Source: Haematospirillum sp. H1815
GTDB lineage: Bacteria; Pseudomonadota; Alphaproteobacteria; Rhodospirillales; Rhodospirillaceae
Direction of reading: 5' to 3'
DNA length: 64,000 bases
Assembly: GCF_012102705.1 (NCBI RefSeq)
Contig: NZ_JAAVTA010000005.1
Coordinates: 1 to 64,000, forward strand
Each line of letters starts with the position of its first letter. Position 1 is the stretch's first letter. The notes beneath the pieces are model-generated. The model saw only the letters and a program-made list of their open reading frames with translations. It ran no database searches and was not told the origin of the DNA. Positions 8,485-18,380 of this stretch are shown here, piece by piece. Both the position numbers and the translations under genes were made by a program.

Positions 8485-9819
8485 CTACCAACGTCTTTCA
8501 AATTTCTTGCGCAGCAAAACCGCGGCTGCATTCATGACAATCAAGAAGCCAAGCAAAACGATAATAGCGGCAGATGTCCGCTCTACAAATGCCCGCTCGG
8601 GACTGTCGGCCCAAAGATAGATCTGAACGGGCAAAACTGTTGATGGATCAGTGATCCATCCTGGCACATCGGCTACAAAGGCCACCATACCAATCATCAA
8701 CAAGGGCGCGGTCTCACCCAATGCCTGGGCCATACCGATAATGGTACCAGTCAGCATGCCCGGCATAGCCAGAGGCAAAACATGATGGAAGATCATCTGC
8801 AACTTTGACGCCCCCATCCCCAGCGCCGCCTCGCGAATGGATGGTGGAACAGATTTCAAGGCTGTACGCGCTGCAATAATGATAGTGGGCAAGGTCATCA
8901 GCGTCAGAACCAGCCCCCCTGCCAAGGGAGCTGAACGCGGCAGACCGAAAACCTGAAGAAAGACAGCAAGCCCCAGCAGACCGAACACAATAGAAGGAAC
9001 AGCAGCCAGATTGTTGATGTTCACCTCGATCAAGTCTGTCCAGCGATTACGCGGAGCAAACTCTTCAAGATAAATCGCCGTACCAACCCCGATGGGGAAG
9101 CTAAGAGCCAGTGTCACCGCAAGAGTCAAAAGGGAGCCAATCAAGGCACCCCGAATTCCCGCTAGTTCCGGTTGCCTGCTGTCACCAGCCGTGAAAAGCA
9201 TCTGATTGAAAACCCGCGAGACACGGCCCGTATCCGACAAGTGATCAAACCAAGCCATTTCCTGATCACTGATCCGGCGAGCACTTTCAGGGATATCACG
9301 GGCGATGTTGCCCTTGGCCAGCATATCCATATCAGCAGAGGCCAAAACATCAACGCGCACCGTCTTCCCGATCAGCAGGGGATCTGCCAAAACCATATCA
9401 CGAAGCTGGTAAGCTGCACCGGTTGAGACAAGTGAATACAATTCACGTCGGTCACGGCGGGCCTGAACATCGGGGAAAAGGTCCCGCAAGGCGGCCTTGA
9501 CCAAGGCATCATAATCCGCGTCAGACAAAACCGCGATATCAAGGGCCCCATCCGGATCAATCACGCGTGCATCAAACGTAATGTCCAAGGATATCCTGGT
9601 CTGCTGGAAAGCCCCGAGACCGGAGCCCAGGATACTGGAAAACAGAACCCCCAGCATGGCCAGTGACACGGCAACAGCCATCAAGCCACAAAAACGGAAA
9701 CGCATCTCCGCCGCATAGCGGCGACGCAGACCTGCATTGACAACATCGGCAATGCGGTGTTGTGGCAGCCTACGCACCATGGAACCGCCTTGATCAGGTA
9801 CAGTGTTGGACATACTCAT
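8485..9819 (-). CDS. pstA: Phosphate ABC transporter permease PstA
   Basis: A 444-residue permease, longer than E. coli PstA (about 296). The extra N-terminal part (residues 1-215) begins with a membrane helix and carries a periplasmic segment of the kind found in many alphaproteobacterial PstA proteins (DUF3333). The permease core follows from about residue 220: six helices with the EAA loop at ALGMGASKLQMIFHHVLPLAMPG. It forms the membrane channel with PstC. Its ATG comes directly after the pstC stop codon (TAG ATG), so translation is coupled. Confidence 0.94.
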   Translation of the reverse strand: MSMSNTVPDQGGSMVRRLPQHRIADVVNAGLRRRYAAEMRFRFCGLMAVAVSLAMLGVLFSSILGSGLGAFQQTRISLDITFDARVIDPDGALDIAVLSDADYDALVKAALRDLFPDVQARRDRRELYSLVSTGAAYQLRDMVLADPLLIGKTVRVDVLASADMDMLAKGNIARDIPESARRISDQEMAWFDHLSDTGRVSRVFNQMLFTAGDSRQPELAGIRGALIGSLLTLAVTLALSFPIGVGTAIYLEEFAPRNRWTDLIEVNINNLAAVPSIVFGLLGLAVFLQVFGLPRSAPLAGGLVLTLMTLPTIIIAARTALKSVPPSIREAALGMGASKLQMIFHHVLPLAMPGMLTGTIIGMAQALGETAPLLMIGMVAFVADVPGWITDPSTVLPVQIYLWADSPERAFVERTSAAIIVLLGFLIVMNAAAVLLRKKFERRW

Positions 9820-11211
9820 CTACTCGTACTGTTCCCGGTACTTGCGTACCACATGAAGGGCAACAACATTCAAGGCAAGGGTCATAACAAACAGGACCAG
9901 TCCAAGAGCAAAGGCCGCAAGGGTCTTGGGGCTGTCAAACTCCTGGTCACCGACAAGAAGCGTCACAATCTGTACCGTCACGGTCGTCACGGCCTCGAAA
10001 GGATTGGCCGTCAGATTGGCAGAGAGACCTGCGGCCATCACAACAATCATGGTTTCACCAATAGCGCGGGATACAGCCAGAAGAATTCCGCCGACAATGC
10101 CGGGCAACGCTGCGGGTAAAACCACGCGCCGGATGGTTTCCGAACGTGTCGCCCCCAAACCATAAGATCCCTCGCGCATGGCACGTGGCACGGCTGTAAT
10201 CACATCATCCGAGAGCGAGGATACAAAGGGAACGATCATAATTCCCATCACGATCCCGGCAGCCAAGGCACTTTCTGATGAAATGGTCAGGCCGATGTCC
10301 TGCCCGATCCCACGAAAAAGAGGCGCAACGGTCAATGCTGCAAAAAATCCGTACACAACCGTGGGAATGCCTGCCAGAATTTCCAGGACAGGTTTGACCA
10401 CACCACGAACGCGGGCTGGTGCATACTCCGCCATATAGATGGCAGCCATTAAACCTACTGGCACCGCCACCAACATTGCGATCAACGAAATCAGCAACGT
10501 ACCGGCAAAGAGGGGAACGGCACCAAAACTTCCCGATGAACCGGCCTGATCCGCACGCATGGCCGTCTGCGGACTCCATTCCAGCCCAAAGAGAAAATCA
10601 ACAGGGGTTACATAGCCAAAGAACCGCCAGCTCTCAACCAGAAGCGACAGGACAATACCCACCGTGGTCAGGATCGCAATGACCGAGCAACCAATCATAA
10701 AAGCCTTGACGGCATTTTCTACACGGTTGCGCGCACGGAACAGGGGCGTAACCCATCTGAGCGCAAGAAAGCCGCTGAGAACCGCTGTGGCAAGCGAAAC
10801 CAGAATAACCAGGGTAAAGCTTATCTGCTTCAGGAAAGCATAACGCAGAGCTGCAGACTGAATCTCGGGGACAGGCGAAAACGCAGAAGCACCTGAGGCA
10901 ATATTGCGAATATCATTCAGGACCAAGCTTACCCGGGCCGGATCGGGACCACTGGCACCGGCCAAGATATCCGGCGGCATTTCCGCCAGAACAAGGCTGG
11001 TTACGACCTTGTCTTCCGCAAAGAACCACACAAGAAGCAAGAGCAATGCAGGGATGCCAACCCATAACGCCATATAAAGACCATAGTACACAGGCAGACT
11101 GTGTAACCTGCGGATCTCCCCACTAACCAAGCGAAGGGAGCGTCGCCGCCCAAGCCAGAAACTGCTCAAGGACAGCAGGGAGATAATGAGAAACAGTATG
11201 AATATTTGCAT
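9820..11211 (-). CDS. pstC: Phosphate ABC transporter permease PstC
   Basis: A 463-residue permease. The start is ATG 11211 (MQIFILFLIISLLS), preceded by AAGG; the open frame runs 33 codons further up but those residues look non-coding. The N-terminal half has several helices and a periplasmic loop not found in E. coli PstC. The core permease has the EAA motif GLGATRSETIRRVVLPAALPG. It pairs with PstA in the inner membrane. A 120-base gap with a small hairpin separates it from pstS. Confidence 0.94.
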   Translation of the reverse strand: MQIFILFLIISLLSLSSFWLGRRRSLRLVSGEIRRLHSLPVYYGLYMALWVGIPALLLLLVWFFAEDKVVTSLVLAEMPPDILAGASGPDPARVSLVLNDIRNIASGASAFSPVPEIQSAALRYAFLKQISFTLVILVSLATAVLSGFLALRWVTPLFRARNRVENAVKAFMIGCSVIAILTTVGIVLSLLVESWRFFGYVTPVDFLFGLEWSPQTAMRADQAGSSGSFGAVPLFAGTLLISLIAMLVAVPVGLMAAIYMAEYAPARVRGVVKPVLEILAGIPTVVYGFFAALTVAPLFRGIGQDIGLTISSESALAAGIVMGIMIVPFVSSLSDDVITAVPRAMREGSYGLGATRSETIRRVVLPAALPGIVGGILLAVSRAIGETMIVVMAAGLSANLTANPFEAVTTVTVQIVTLLVGDQEFDSPKTLAAFALGLVLFVMTLALNVVALHVVRKYREQYE

Positions 11212-11262
11212 GGAAGCCTTGTTTGCCGTTTGCGGGCACATTGACCGATAGCCCCTAAGGTC

Positions 11263-11281
11263 TACTCTCTGCCACAGAGTA
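11263..11281 (-). other. Small hairpin between pstS and pstC
   Basis: TACTCT (11263-11268) and AGAGTA (11276-11281) form a six-pair stem with a seven-base loop in the pstS-pstC spacer. Such hairpins often hold back expression of the permease genes relative to the abundant binding protein. There is no T tract. The role is inferred. Confidence 0.3.
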
Positions 11282-11331
11282 TCACCGGGAACAAGTGGAC
11301 ATACCCGCAAACAGCTTTTGCCCTGTTACTT

Positions 11332-12372
11332 TCAGAAACTGCTGATGTCCAGTCTGGTCAAGCCCATAACCGAGGCGGCCCAGCGGGCACGCTCTGCATC
11401 AGGCATCGGGACAAGCCCCTTGTCACTCAGATACCCGTCAGGGCCCCATGCCTTCTCGGATGTAAACTCCTTGAGAAAAGCCTCGATCCCAGGAATGGTG
11501 CCGACGTGGGCCTTCTTCACATAAAACTGAAGAGGACGGCTGACCGGGTAAGTACCAGACGCAATATTTTCAAACGTTGGTATCTGACCATCAATCCGGG
11601 CACCCTGCACCTTGTCCCCGTTCTCTTCCAGGAACGAATACCCAAAGATACCAAAGGCATCCGGATTGGCTCCCAGCTTCTGAACGATCAAGTTATCGTT
11701 CTCCCCGGCCTCAATATAGGCACCATCTTCACGCAGCGCCTGACAAGCCGCTTTTACATCACGACCGGCCGCCTTCAGTGCGTGGGTTTCGGGCAGCTTC
11801 TCGCATGCCACATCCATGACCAGCTCAACGAAAGCATCCCGGGTCCCCGATGTTGGCGGCGGCCCCAGAACCTCTATGAGTTTTGCGGGAAGAGCAGGGT
11901 CAATATCAGACCACATCTTGTACGGATTGGAGACCCAGGTTCCCTTGACCGGAACATCCCGTGCCAAGGCAAAAAACAGCTGTTCACGGGTTGCGGACAA
12001 AGGGGCGGAAGCCTTGGAGTTGGCCAGCACAATACCATCATAGCCGATCTTGACCTCAACAATGTCCGTGACGCCATTGCGGGCACAGGCCTCCATCTCG
12101 GATCGCTTGATCCGGCGCGAGGAATTGGTGATATCAGGATGCGATGGACCAAGCCCCGCACAAAACAATTTGAAACCACCACCGGACCCCGTCGCCTCTA
12201 TGATCGGTGTCTTGAACTGGCTCCTTTTGCCAAAGTTCTCGGCTACAACCGTCGAAAAGGGATAAACCGTGGATGATCCGACAATGCGGATCTGGTCACG
12301 GGCAAGAGCCGTACCGGACAGGGTTGTCAGGGCCACAGCCGCAGCAACCAGAGCACGTTTTCCAGAACTCAC
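11332..12372 (-). CDS. pstS: Periplasmic phosphate-binding protein PstS
   Basis: A 346-residue binding protein. I chose GTG 12372 because AGGAGG lies five bases ahead. Residues 1-24 form a Sec signal peptide with the hydrophobic core LVAAAVALTTLSG and cleavage after TALA. The mature start DQIRIVGSSTVYPF and the later SGTRDAF are phosphate-binding loops of this family. It delivers phosphate to PstCAB. It is the first gene of the pst-phoU-phoB operon, and a PHO box lies about 110 bases upstream. Confidence 0.95.
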   Translation of the reverse strand: MSSGKRALVAAAVALTTLSGTALARDQIRIVGSSTVYPFSTVVAENFGKRSQFKTPIIEATGSGGGFKLFCAGLGPSHPDITNSSRRIKRSEMEACARNGVTDIVEVKIGYDGIVLANSKASAPLSATREQLFFALARDVPVKGTWVSNPYKMWSDIDPALPAKLIEVLGPPPTSGTRDAFVELVMDVACEKLPETHALKAAGRDVKAACQALREDGAYIEAGENDNLIVQKLGANPDAFGIFGYSFLEENGDKVQGARIDGQIPTFENIASGTYPVSRPLQFYVKKAHVGTIPGIEAFLKEFTSEKAWGPDGYLSDKGLVPMPDAERARWAASVMGLTRLDISSF

Positions 12373-12454
12373 AGGAGCCTCCTGAAATACACCCAAAACG
12401 CAAGGCCCGGTATCAGCAACAGCCTGTTTTTATTGGTATCACCGGACGTGCCCT

Positions 12455-12499
12455 ACTATAGGGCCTGTCCGCGTCATATTCATGACAGGATCATGACAG
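12455..12499 (-). promoter_or_regulatory. PHO box and promoter of the pst operon
   Basis: Read on the minus strand, CTGTCAT-GATC-CTGTCAT occupies 12499 to 12482, two perfect PhoB half-sites at the standard 11-base period. A -10-like TATAGT lies at 12460-12455, inside a short palindrome (GCCCTA-CTA-TAGGGC, 12450-12464). The gap from box to -10 is 21 bases, about one helix turn more than in E. coli pho promoters. The box is clear; the -10 assignment is less sure. Confidence 0.85.
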
Positions 12500-12642
12500 T
12501 TTTGTTAAAGATTACTTAGCTATTTAATATCAATGAATTAGAATGAATGTCAGGGCCATGGGAAACAACGGGGCATTTCACGGCTGTACAAAAACAATAC
12601 ACTTTCTCGCAAATAGCACTTGATTCTGCCGCAGGGTTGGTC

Positions 12643-13950
12643 ATGGTGCGCATCATGACTGACTTACCGAAAAACCGCTCTGTTGCCTTGGCCGTGTTTC
12701 AGGCTGTCCTGAGGGATAGCCGCCCCCTTGACGAACAGGCCGATGCACTCAGCCAGGCTCTTGAATCCAGGGACCGGGCCTTTGTCCGCCTTCTTGTCGC
12801 CACAACGTTGCGGCGCTTGGGGCAGATTGACCTTGTCATCAATCAGTGCCTGGACAAACCCATGCCGGCCAAACTGGCTACGGTACGAGATGTGCTTCGC
12901 CTGGGGGCAACTCAGCTTCTGTTTCTGGAGACCCCGGTCCACGCCGTTGTAGATACATCGGTCGAGCTGGTCAAACGCGGGCGCTTTGCGCCTTATGCCG
13001 GCCTGACAAATGCTGTACTGCGCCGCATATCCAGGGATGGGGCCCGTATTTCGGACTCTGTTGATGCTCCACGCTTCAATACACCCAAGTGGCTCTGGCA
13101 GGATTGGAGCAAAACATGGGGGGAAGAAACAGCCCGCCAGATTGGGCTTGCACACCTGTCTGAAGCTCCCTTGGATATCACACTCCGTCCGGACCAGGAT
13201 CAGGCTGTATGGGCAGAGCGACTGGACGCGACCCTCCTGCCCTTTGGTACTCTGCGGCGTATCATGGGTGGCAATGTTGCTGACCTGCCGGGCTTCGATG
13301 AGGGTCAATGGTGGATACAGGATGCAGCGGCCTCGCTGCCCGCGCGTTTACTGGGTGATGTCCGTAATAAGGCGATCATTGATCTCTGCGCTGCACCGGG
13401 CGGTAAGACCATGCAGCTGGCTTCTGCCGGGGCTACAGTTACTGCGGTTGACCGATCGGCACGCCGTCTTCGCCGGGTCGCCAGCAACCTGGAACGACTG
13501 GGATTGAGTGCAACCCTGATCGATGCCGATGCGACGCAATGGAAGCCGGATACACTGGTTGATAGTGTATTACTGGATGCCCCCTGCTCGGCAACCGGTA
13601 CGATCCGCCGCCATCCAGACGTTGCCCGCCACAAAAGGCCTGATGATGTGCGGAACTTGGCCGCAACGCAAACAGAACTGCTGCGTGCTGCAGTTGACAT
13701 GGTTCGCCCCGGAGGGCTTGTCGTATACTGCACATGCTCCCTGCAAAAAGCTGAAGGGGAGGAGATTGTCACAAGTGCCCTGTCAGCGGGCCTGCCTATA
13801 GAGGATGTCCCTGTTACCGCCGAAGAGACAGGAGGATTAAGCGCCCTGATCACACCGGAGGGCTGGTTGCGAACTATGCCTTTCCACAACAGTGAGAACG
13901 GCGGCATGGATGGATTCTTTGCGGCACGGCTTAGAAAGCTGGAAGCCTGA
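12643..13950 (+). CDS. rsmB: 16S rRNA (cytosine-C5) methyltransferase RsmB/Sun family
   Basis: A 435-residue RNA methyltransferase. The N-terminal NusB-like RNA-binding domain (about 10-135) shows FQAVLRDSRPLDEQ and ETPVHAVVDTSVELVKRGRF. The catalytic domain has the SAM motif LCAAPGGKT (around 249-257), the catalytic cysteine motif DAPCSATG near 312-319 and the second cysteine in CTCS (363-366). The family methylates C967 of 16S rRNA. I chose ATG 12643 because AGGG lies six bases ahead; ATG 12655 (MTDLPKN) is also possible, and the open frame upstream to 12547 looks non-coding. It is divergent from pstS and convergent with the ABC gene that follows. Confidence 0.92.
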   Translation: MVRIMTDLPKNRSVALAVFQAVLRDSRPLDEQADALSQALESRDRAFVRLLVATTLRRLGQIDLVINQCLDKPMPAKLATVRDVLRLGATQLLFLETPVHAVVDTSVELVKRGRFAPYAGLTNAVLRRISRDGARISDSVDAPRFNTPKWLWQDWSKTWGEETARQIGLAHLSEAPLDITLRPDQDQAVWAERLDATLLPFGTLRRIMGGNVADLPGFDEGQWWIQDAAASLPARLLGDVRNKAIIDLCAAPGGKTMQLASAGATVTAVDRSARRLRRVASNLERLGLSATLIDADATQWKPDTLVDSVLLDAPCSATGTIRRHPDVARHKRPDDVRNLAATQTELLRAAVDMVRPGGLVVYCTCSLQKAEGEEIVTSALSAGLPIEDVPVTAEETGGLSALITPEGWLRTMPFHNSENGGMDGFFAARLRKLEA

Positions 13951-13967
13951 AATCCTCATAACAGCAC

Positions 13968-14630
13968 TTACAGGACAATACGACCATCCTTCATCAGAAT
14001 CGTCCTGTGCGCCCGCTGTGCCTGCCGTTCGTCATGTGTGACCATCACGACTGTCTTGCCGCTGGCGGCTATGCCCTGCAGCATATCGAGAATTTGTTCA
14101 CCATTCTGGCTGTCGAGATTTCCGGTCGGCTCGTCAGCCAGAATGATAGTGGGATCCCCCACAAGGGCCCGTGCAATGGCGGCTCTCTGCTGTTGTCCAC
14201 CCGACAGCTGGGCCGGGTAATGCTTTGCCCGGGCCTCCAGTCCCACCGCCTTCAATGCGCTCAAGCTGCGCTTGTGTCGTTCTATCTTTCCAACGCCCCG
14301 ATAGACCAACCCCAGCTCCACATTCCGTTCGATATTGAGGTGCGGAATCAGGTTGAATGCCTGGAACACGAACCCGATGTGTTTGCGGCGCAGTTCCGTC
14401 AGCAAGCTGTCACGTTCTTCGCTGATCTTCGTGTTCCCGAACTGGATCGTTCCTTCACTCGGAGTATCCAGCAAACCGATAATGCTGAGCAAAGTCGATT
14501 TCCCCGAGCCTGACGGCCCCATAATCGAAACAAACTCACCACCATCAATATCAAGGCTTACGTTTGTCAGAGCCCGGGTTTCCATCTCCGACGTCCGATA
14601 GGTCTTTCCGACGTTTTCCAATCGTATCAC
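13968..14630 (-). CDS. MacB/LolD-type ABC transporter ATPase
   Basis: A 220-residue ATPase. Walker A is GPSGSGKST at residues 38-46, the signature is LSGGQQQR, and Walker B is IILADEPTGNLDS with the switch histidine in VTHDERQA. The segment FVFQAFNLIPHLN is typical of the MacB/LolD/FtsE group, which drives mechanotransmission rather than pore transport. It is the last gene of a three-gene unit after a long FtsX-type permease and a membrane fusion protein. Together they would form an inner-membrane exporter working with an outer-membrane channel encoded elsewhere. The substrate is not evident. Confidence 0.9.
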   Translation of the reverse strand: MIRLENVGKTYRTSEMETRALTNVSLDIDGGEFVSIMGPSGSGKSTLLSIIGLLDTPSEGTIQFGNTKISEERDSLLTELRRKHIGFVFQAFNLIPHLNIERNVELGLVYRGVGKIERHKRSLSALKAVGLEARAKHYPAQLSGGQQQRAAIARALVGDPTIILADEPTGNLDSQNGEQILDMLQGIAASGKTVVMVTHDERQAQRAHRTILMKDGRIVL

Positions 14631-14641
14631 ACTGCAAACTC

Positions 14642-15955
14642 CTAGTTCAGGGTCAGGTTCTGGTAGTTATCGAATCCCTGATAACTTGACGTTATGATGC
14701 ATTCCCCCTCGGTGAGACCCTCAAGCACCTCTACGGCGTCAACAGTTCGGCGACCAGCCTTGATAGTCCTTCGGGTAGCGGTTGATCCATCGACAACAAA
14801 GACCCAGTTGCCTCCGGTTGTTTCCCAGAACGCCCCCAGCGGAATTGTCAAAATGCTGTCGTTCTGCTGCGCCAGCTCCAGTCGGCCAGTCATCGCCTGC
14901 CCCCGCGTGACACCCGGGAGGGAAACAGACGAGGCAAAATCAGCCTCAACCTTGAACTTCCCCTCCGTAATACGCGGGGAAATGCGCGTGACGGTCAACA
15001 CTACATCGGCACCACCAATCGACCCAAGAACCCTCTGCCCAATCCGGACACGGTCAAGGTAAAACTCATCAAGCTGTGCCTCGACCTTGAAACCCTCGTT
15101 ATTGTCAATCTGTCCTACGGATTGCCCGGCTGTAAGGTGCTGCCCCAAACTGACATCAAGGTGCGTAAGATAGCCCGTAATCGGTGCGCGCAAGGTCAGG
15201 GCATCAAGCTGTGACCTGGCAGTACGGATCGTTTCATCAAGACGGCGGGATGTCTCGCTGATGGAACGCTCGATCTCCTCAGCTTGCAACTTGGTACGCT
15301 CAAGCGCGCGACTTCGAATTTCAGAAAGAGCTGTCCAGTAGGCAAGATCCTCGCCAAGGCTTTTTTCCTTGGCTGCCGGGCTGACGCCTCTCTCCGACAA
15401 CTGCTTCTGCATCGTATATGTCCGCTGCAACTGTTCGACCCGGTATGTCGCCTCTTTCAGCTCGGCTTCAGCGTTGCCGAGCGCCTGCGAGAGATTTAAC
15501 CGGAGCGACATCTGTTGATCGAGATGATTGATCGCGTTGGATTCCTGCGTTGAGATCGACAGCTCCAGCGTTGGATTTGAGGTCCTGACAAGAGGAGCAC
15601 CAACCTCGACATAATCGCCGGCGCGCTGAAAGATCTCTTCAACACGTCCCTCCTGCACAAGGTCGAGATAAACGGTCTCCCGCGGCAAAATGCGGCCTCG
15701 CAGGGGAATGAATTCAGTGAAGGGCCCTGTTGTGGCTGTCGCAATCGTCAATCCTTCCGGTGACACCACAAGAGTCGAGGCAGCCCGGCTTGACAGGACA
15801 TAGAGAGCGACCAGGCTGGTAAAAAGCAGCACGGCCGTACCACCGAGCATATAGGGCCAACGGCGACGACGCTGGACAGGCCGGTCGGTCGCAAGCAGAA
15901 CAACCTCCTCAGGGAACTCATCCACCAGCTGATCACGTGAAAATAAAAGCCGCAT
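14642..15955 (-). CDS. Periplasmic adaptor (HlyD/MacA-like) of ABC exporter
   Basis: A 437-residue membrane fusion protein with one N-terminal membrane helix (about 34-56) after a cytoplasmic stretch containing RRRRW. The first half-lipoyl motif is around 100-130 (EIFQRAGDYVEVGAPLV), a coiled-coil hairpin follows (about 135-245), and the second half-lipoyl motif is LRAPITGYLTHLDVSLGQ. The C-terminal barrel domains include AFWETTGGNWVFVVDG. Such adaptors connect MacB-type permeases to a TolC-like channel. It lies 10 bases after the permease gene and 11 before the ATPase gene. Confidence 0.85.
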   Translation of the reverse strand: MRLLFSRDQLVDEFPEEVVLLATDRPVQRRRRWPYMLGGTAVLLFTSLVALYVLSSRAASTLVVSPEGLTIATATTGPFTEFIPLRGRILPRETVYLDLVQEGRVEEIFQRAGDYVEVGAPLVRTSNPTLELSISTQESNAINHLDQQMSLRLNLSQALGNAEAELKEATYRVEQLQRTYTMQKQLSERGVSPAAKEKSLGEDLAYWTALSEIRSRALERTKLQAEEIERSISETSRRLDETIRTARSQLDALTLRAPITGYLTHLDVSLGQHLTAGQSVGQIDNNEGFKVEAQLDEFYLDRVRIGQRVLGSIGGADVVLTVTRISPRITEGKFKVEADFASSVSLPGVTRGQAMTGRLELAQQNDSILTIPLGAFWETTGGNWVFVVDGSTATRRTIKAGRRTVDAVEVLEGLTEGECIITSSYQGFDNYQNLTLN

Positions 15956-15965
15956 GGTTAACCGC

Positions 15966-18380
15966 CTACTGTCGCAGTGCGGACGCTGGTGCGGTGCCAG
16001 ACAGCCGGATTGTATGGTGCACCATGGCCAGCATTCCGATCATCATGACACCGGTTGCCGACAGCAGAAAGGGAGATGGGCCCAAGGCGATTCGATGGGT
16101 ATAACCACTCAACCACGAAAGAGCGATCGCGGCCGAAACCGGTATCCCTAGGACGATACCCACGATGACCGGCATAAAGAACCGCATTGAGATATAGGCC
16201 GTGATATTGCTCCGCGTGGCTCCCAGCGCACGACGGAGACCAACCTCCCGGCGCTGTCGGATAGACAGAAGCGATGTCAGCGCATAAATGCCCAGGCACG
16301 ATGTGGCCATGGCAACAAGACTGAGAGCAAAGAGAGCCTGCTTCGCCTTCTCAAGAGGCCGATAGAGATCGGCAAGTCGGTCGTCCAGAAAACGGCCATT
16401 GAGCACGGCGTCGTTACAAATCTCCCGCCAGCGGGCCATGATCTGCTCCATCACGGACGCATCCTGCGAATTGTTGAGTACAATCGCTATAAATCTGCCT
16501 TTTTCACCGACGGGGAAGTAGACCATCCGTTCAAGGGGGGCATCAACCGATTTCATGGTCATGTCGGGAACCACCCCCAGAACCTCGAAAGAAAGGGGTT
16601 CCTCCGACCATGTTGTAACAACTGTGGCACCAATGGCCGATTGCGCGTCCCGGAACCCAAGCGCAGGTAGAGCCGCCTCGCTGAGCACAATGCCCCGCAC
16701 ATCAGCCTGCCCGGCTGTGGGGTCGGCAAACAACCGTCCTGCTATTGGTTCAAGACCAAACGCCTCGAAAAAAGACGAATCTACCGAATTTGACGAAAAA
16801 CTACTTGGCGCTGCCTGGCCTTGGTTCATCAGTGACAGCATCGATGTACTGAAGTTCGTTGGCACAATCTCTGACAAAGATACAGAGCGAACGCCCGGAA
16901 TGCGACGGGCCTCATCGCGAAATGTCGCCAAGGCTGAAGGCGGCAGGCCCGTTGCACCCGCATCGATGATAAAAACGCCGGTCCCTGCGGCCTGAACACT
17001 ACTACGAACGGCAAAAGAGGTCTGCTCGGCGACAACAAGCGAGAGGACAGCGATGATGGTTGTCAGGGAGAACTGTACCACAACGGGGATCGTCTCCCAC
17101 GTGACCTTTCGCTGCGGCATGTCTTGTTTGAGAGCCTCCACCGGAGACATTCGAGCTGCTGCATTCGCGGGCAGTATGACTGCCATGCCCGCCACAAGAG
17201 CAACGACAAGCGGTGGCACCAACAGGACAGGAAAATCGGATAGACTCACCAGTACGGTCGTTCCAGACAGACTGGCAATGATCGGGTGTCCAGCCATGAT
17301 CATTGCGGCAGCAAGCGCCATCGCTGCGATGGTTACCACAGTCCCTTCTCGAAGACTGCCAAAAACAACCTGAAGCCTGGTTGCACCGAACGTCCGACGC
17401 ACCCCGTATTCAAGAGTTCGCGCCTCGGTACGGGACATCATCAGAACAGAGAAGTTAATACAGACAATCACGGTGATCATTACGGCAATTGCAGCCAGAA
17501 TGCCAAGCATCGTCCGGCTTCCTCCCGGCTTCAACTCACCGGCCGGAAAAGAATTCAGGTGAATCTCCGAAACAGGCATCATGCCGAGGGCCGGTTTGAC
17601 AACGGCCATCGCTTCCGGCGGCATGACCGGGGTTATGGCCAGAAGACCGAAAAGCCGGGATGCGATGTCCTTCGCTCCGATGCCATCCCTGAGCCAGAAG
17701 TAGGTGTAGGCAATGCTCTCACCGGGGCCGGCCAGGCGACTTTGCTGGTTCAGAACTGTAAAAGGGGTTCTGCTGCTCACCAGCATGTTCAGGTCAAGGT
17801 GCGTATTGCGGGGGACCAGATCCAGAACCGCTGTTACCCGCAGGCTGTCGCCTGTATCAAGCTCAAGTATCTGCCCTGCAGGATTTGTATTCCCGAAGTA
17901 TTTCTGCGCTGCTTCGCGGGTAAGAACGACACTGCCGGGCGCATCCAAGGCACCTGGCCCCGTTCTCTCACTCAGGCTCAGACCAAAGGCATCAAGGAAG
18001 TTCGGGTCAACAACCTGGACTGTTTCTGAATACCGTGTTCCATGGCGTGCAATGACCAGTGTCTCACGCGACAGGCGCGTCACATCCTCCACACCGGGAA
18101 TCTGTCTGATGGATTTGGCCAAGTGTGGACTGACGGAAGGCAGTGGAATCGTTTGTGCACCAGGTGGTGAAATCACCATATGGAGACGGTATGCCTGTTC
18201 GCTGCTACGGACCCATGTATCATGGGAAAGCTCCGCCCGGATCATCAGAATGCACAAGCCAACCGCGACAAAACCAACAGCGGTTCCAACAAAATTCACG
18301 ACGACCGGAATGATGTCCCGTATCGCACTTAACCCGAAGAACTCACGCACCCGATTTCGCACTCCTGCCCCAAACCCCAT
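15966..18380 (-). CDS. MacB/FtsX-type ABC permease, duplicated
   Basis: An 804-residue permease with two copies of the unit made of a membrane helix, a periplasmic MacB_PCD domain and three FtsX helices. The first unit opens with DIIPVVVNFVGTAVGFVAVG, the second near residue 430 with IPVVVQFSLTTIIAVLS. FtsX signatures appear as RTEARTLEYGVRRTFGAT in the first unit and RQRREVGLRRALGATRSN in the second. MacB itself has one unit and works as a dimer; this protein carries both in one chain. No ribosome site precedes ATG 18380; GTG 18350, with GCAGGAG upstream, could be the real start. It heads an exporter operon with an adaptor and an ATPase, divergent from a TPR glycosyltransferase gene. Confidence 0.85.
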   Translation of the reverse strand: MGFGAGVRNRVREFFGLSAIRDIIPVVVNFVGTAVGFVAVGLCILMIRAELSHDTWVRSSEQAYRLHMVISPPGAQTIPLPSVSPHLAKSIRQIPGVEDVTRLSRETLVIARHGTRYSETVQVVDPNFLDAFGLSLSERTGPGALDAPGSVVLTREAAQKYFGNTNPAGQILELDTGDSLRVTAVLDLVPRNTHLDLNMLVSSRTPFTVLNQQSRLAGPGESIAYTYFWLRDGIGAKDIASRLFGLLAITPVMPPEAMAVVKPALGMMPVSEIHLNSFPAGELKPGGSRTMLGILAAIAVMITVIVCINFSVLMMSRTEARTLEYGVRRTFGATRLQVVFGSLREGTVVTIAAMALAAAMIMAGHPIIASLSGTTVLVSLSDFPVLLVPPLVVALVAGMAVILPANAAARMSPVEALKQDMPQRKVTWETIPVVVQFSLTTIIAVLSLVVAEQTSFAVRSSVQAAGTGVFIIDAGATGLPPSALATFRDEARRIPGVRSVSLSEIVPTNFSTSMLSLMNQGQAAPSSFSSNSVDSSFFEAFGLEPIAGRLFADPTAGQADVRGIVLSEAALPALGFRDAQSAIGATVVTTWSEEPLSFEVLGVVPDMTMKSVDAPLERMVYFPVGEKGRFIAIVLNNSQDASVMEQIMARWREICNDAVLNGRFLDDRLADLYRPLEKAKQALFALSLVAMATSCLGIYALTSLLSIRQRREVGLRRALGATRSNITAYISMRFFMPVIVGIVLGIPVSAAIALSWLSGYTHRIALGPSPFLLSATGVMMIGMLAMVHHTIRLSGTAPASALRQ

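Noticed and set aside
12547-12642. Upstream extension of rsmB
   Set aside because: The 32 extra residues do not fit the NusB-like start, and AGGG precedes ATG 12643.
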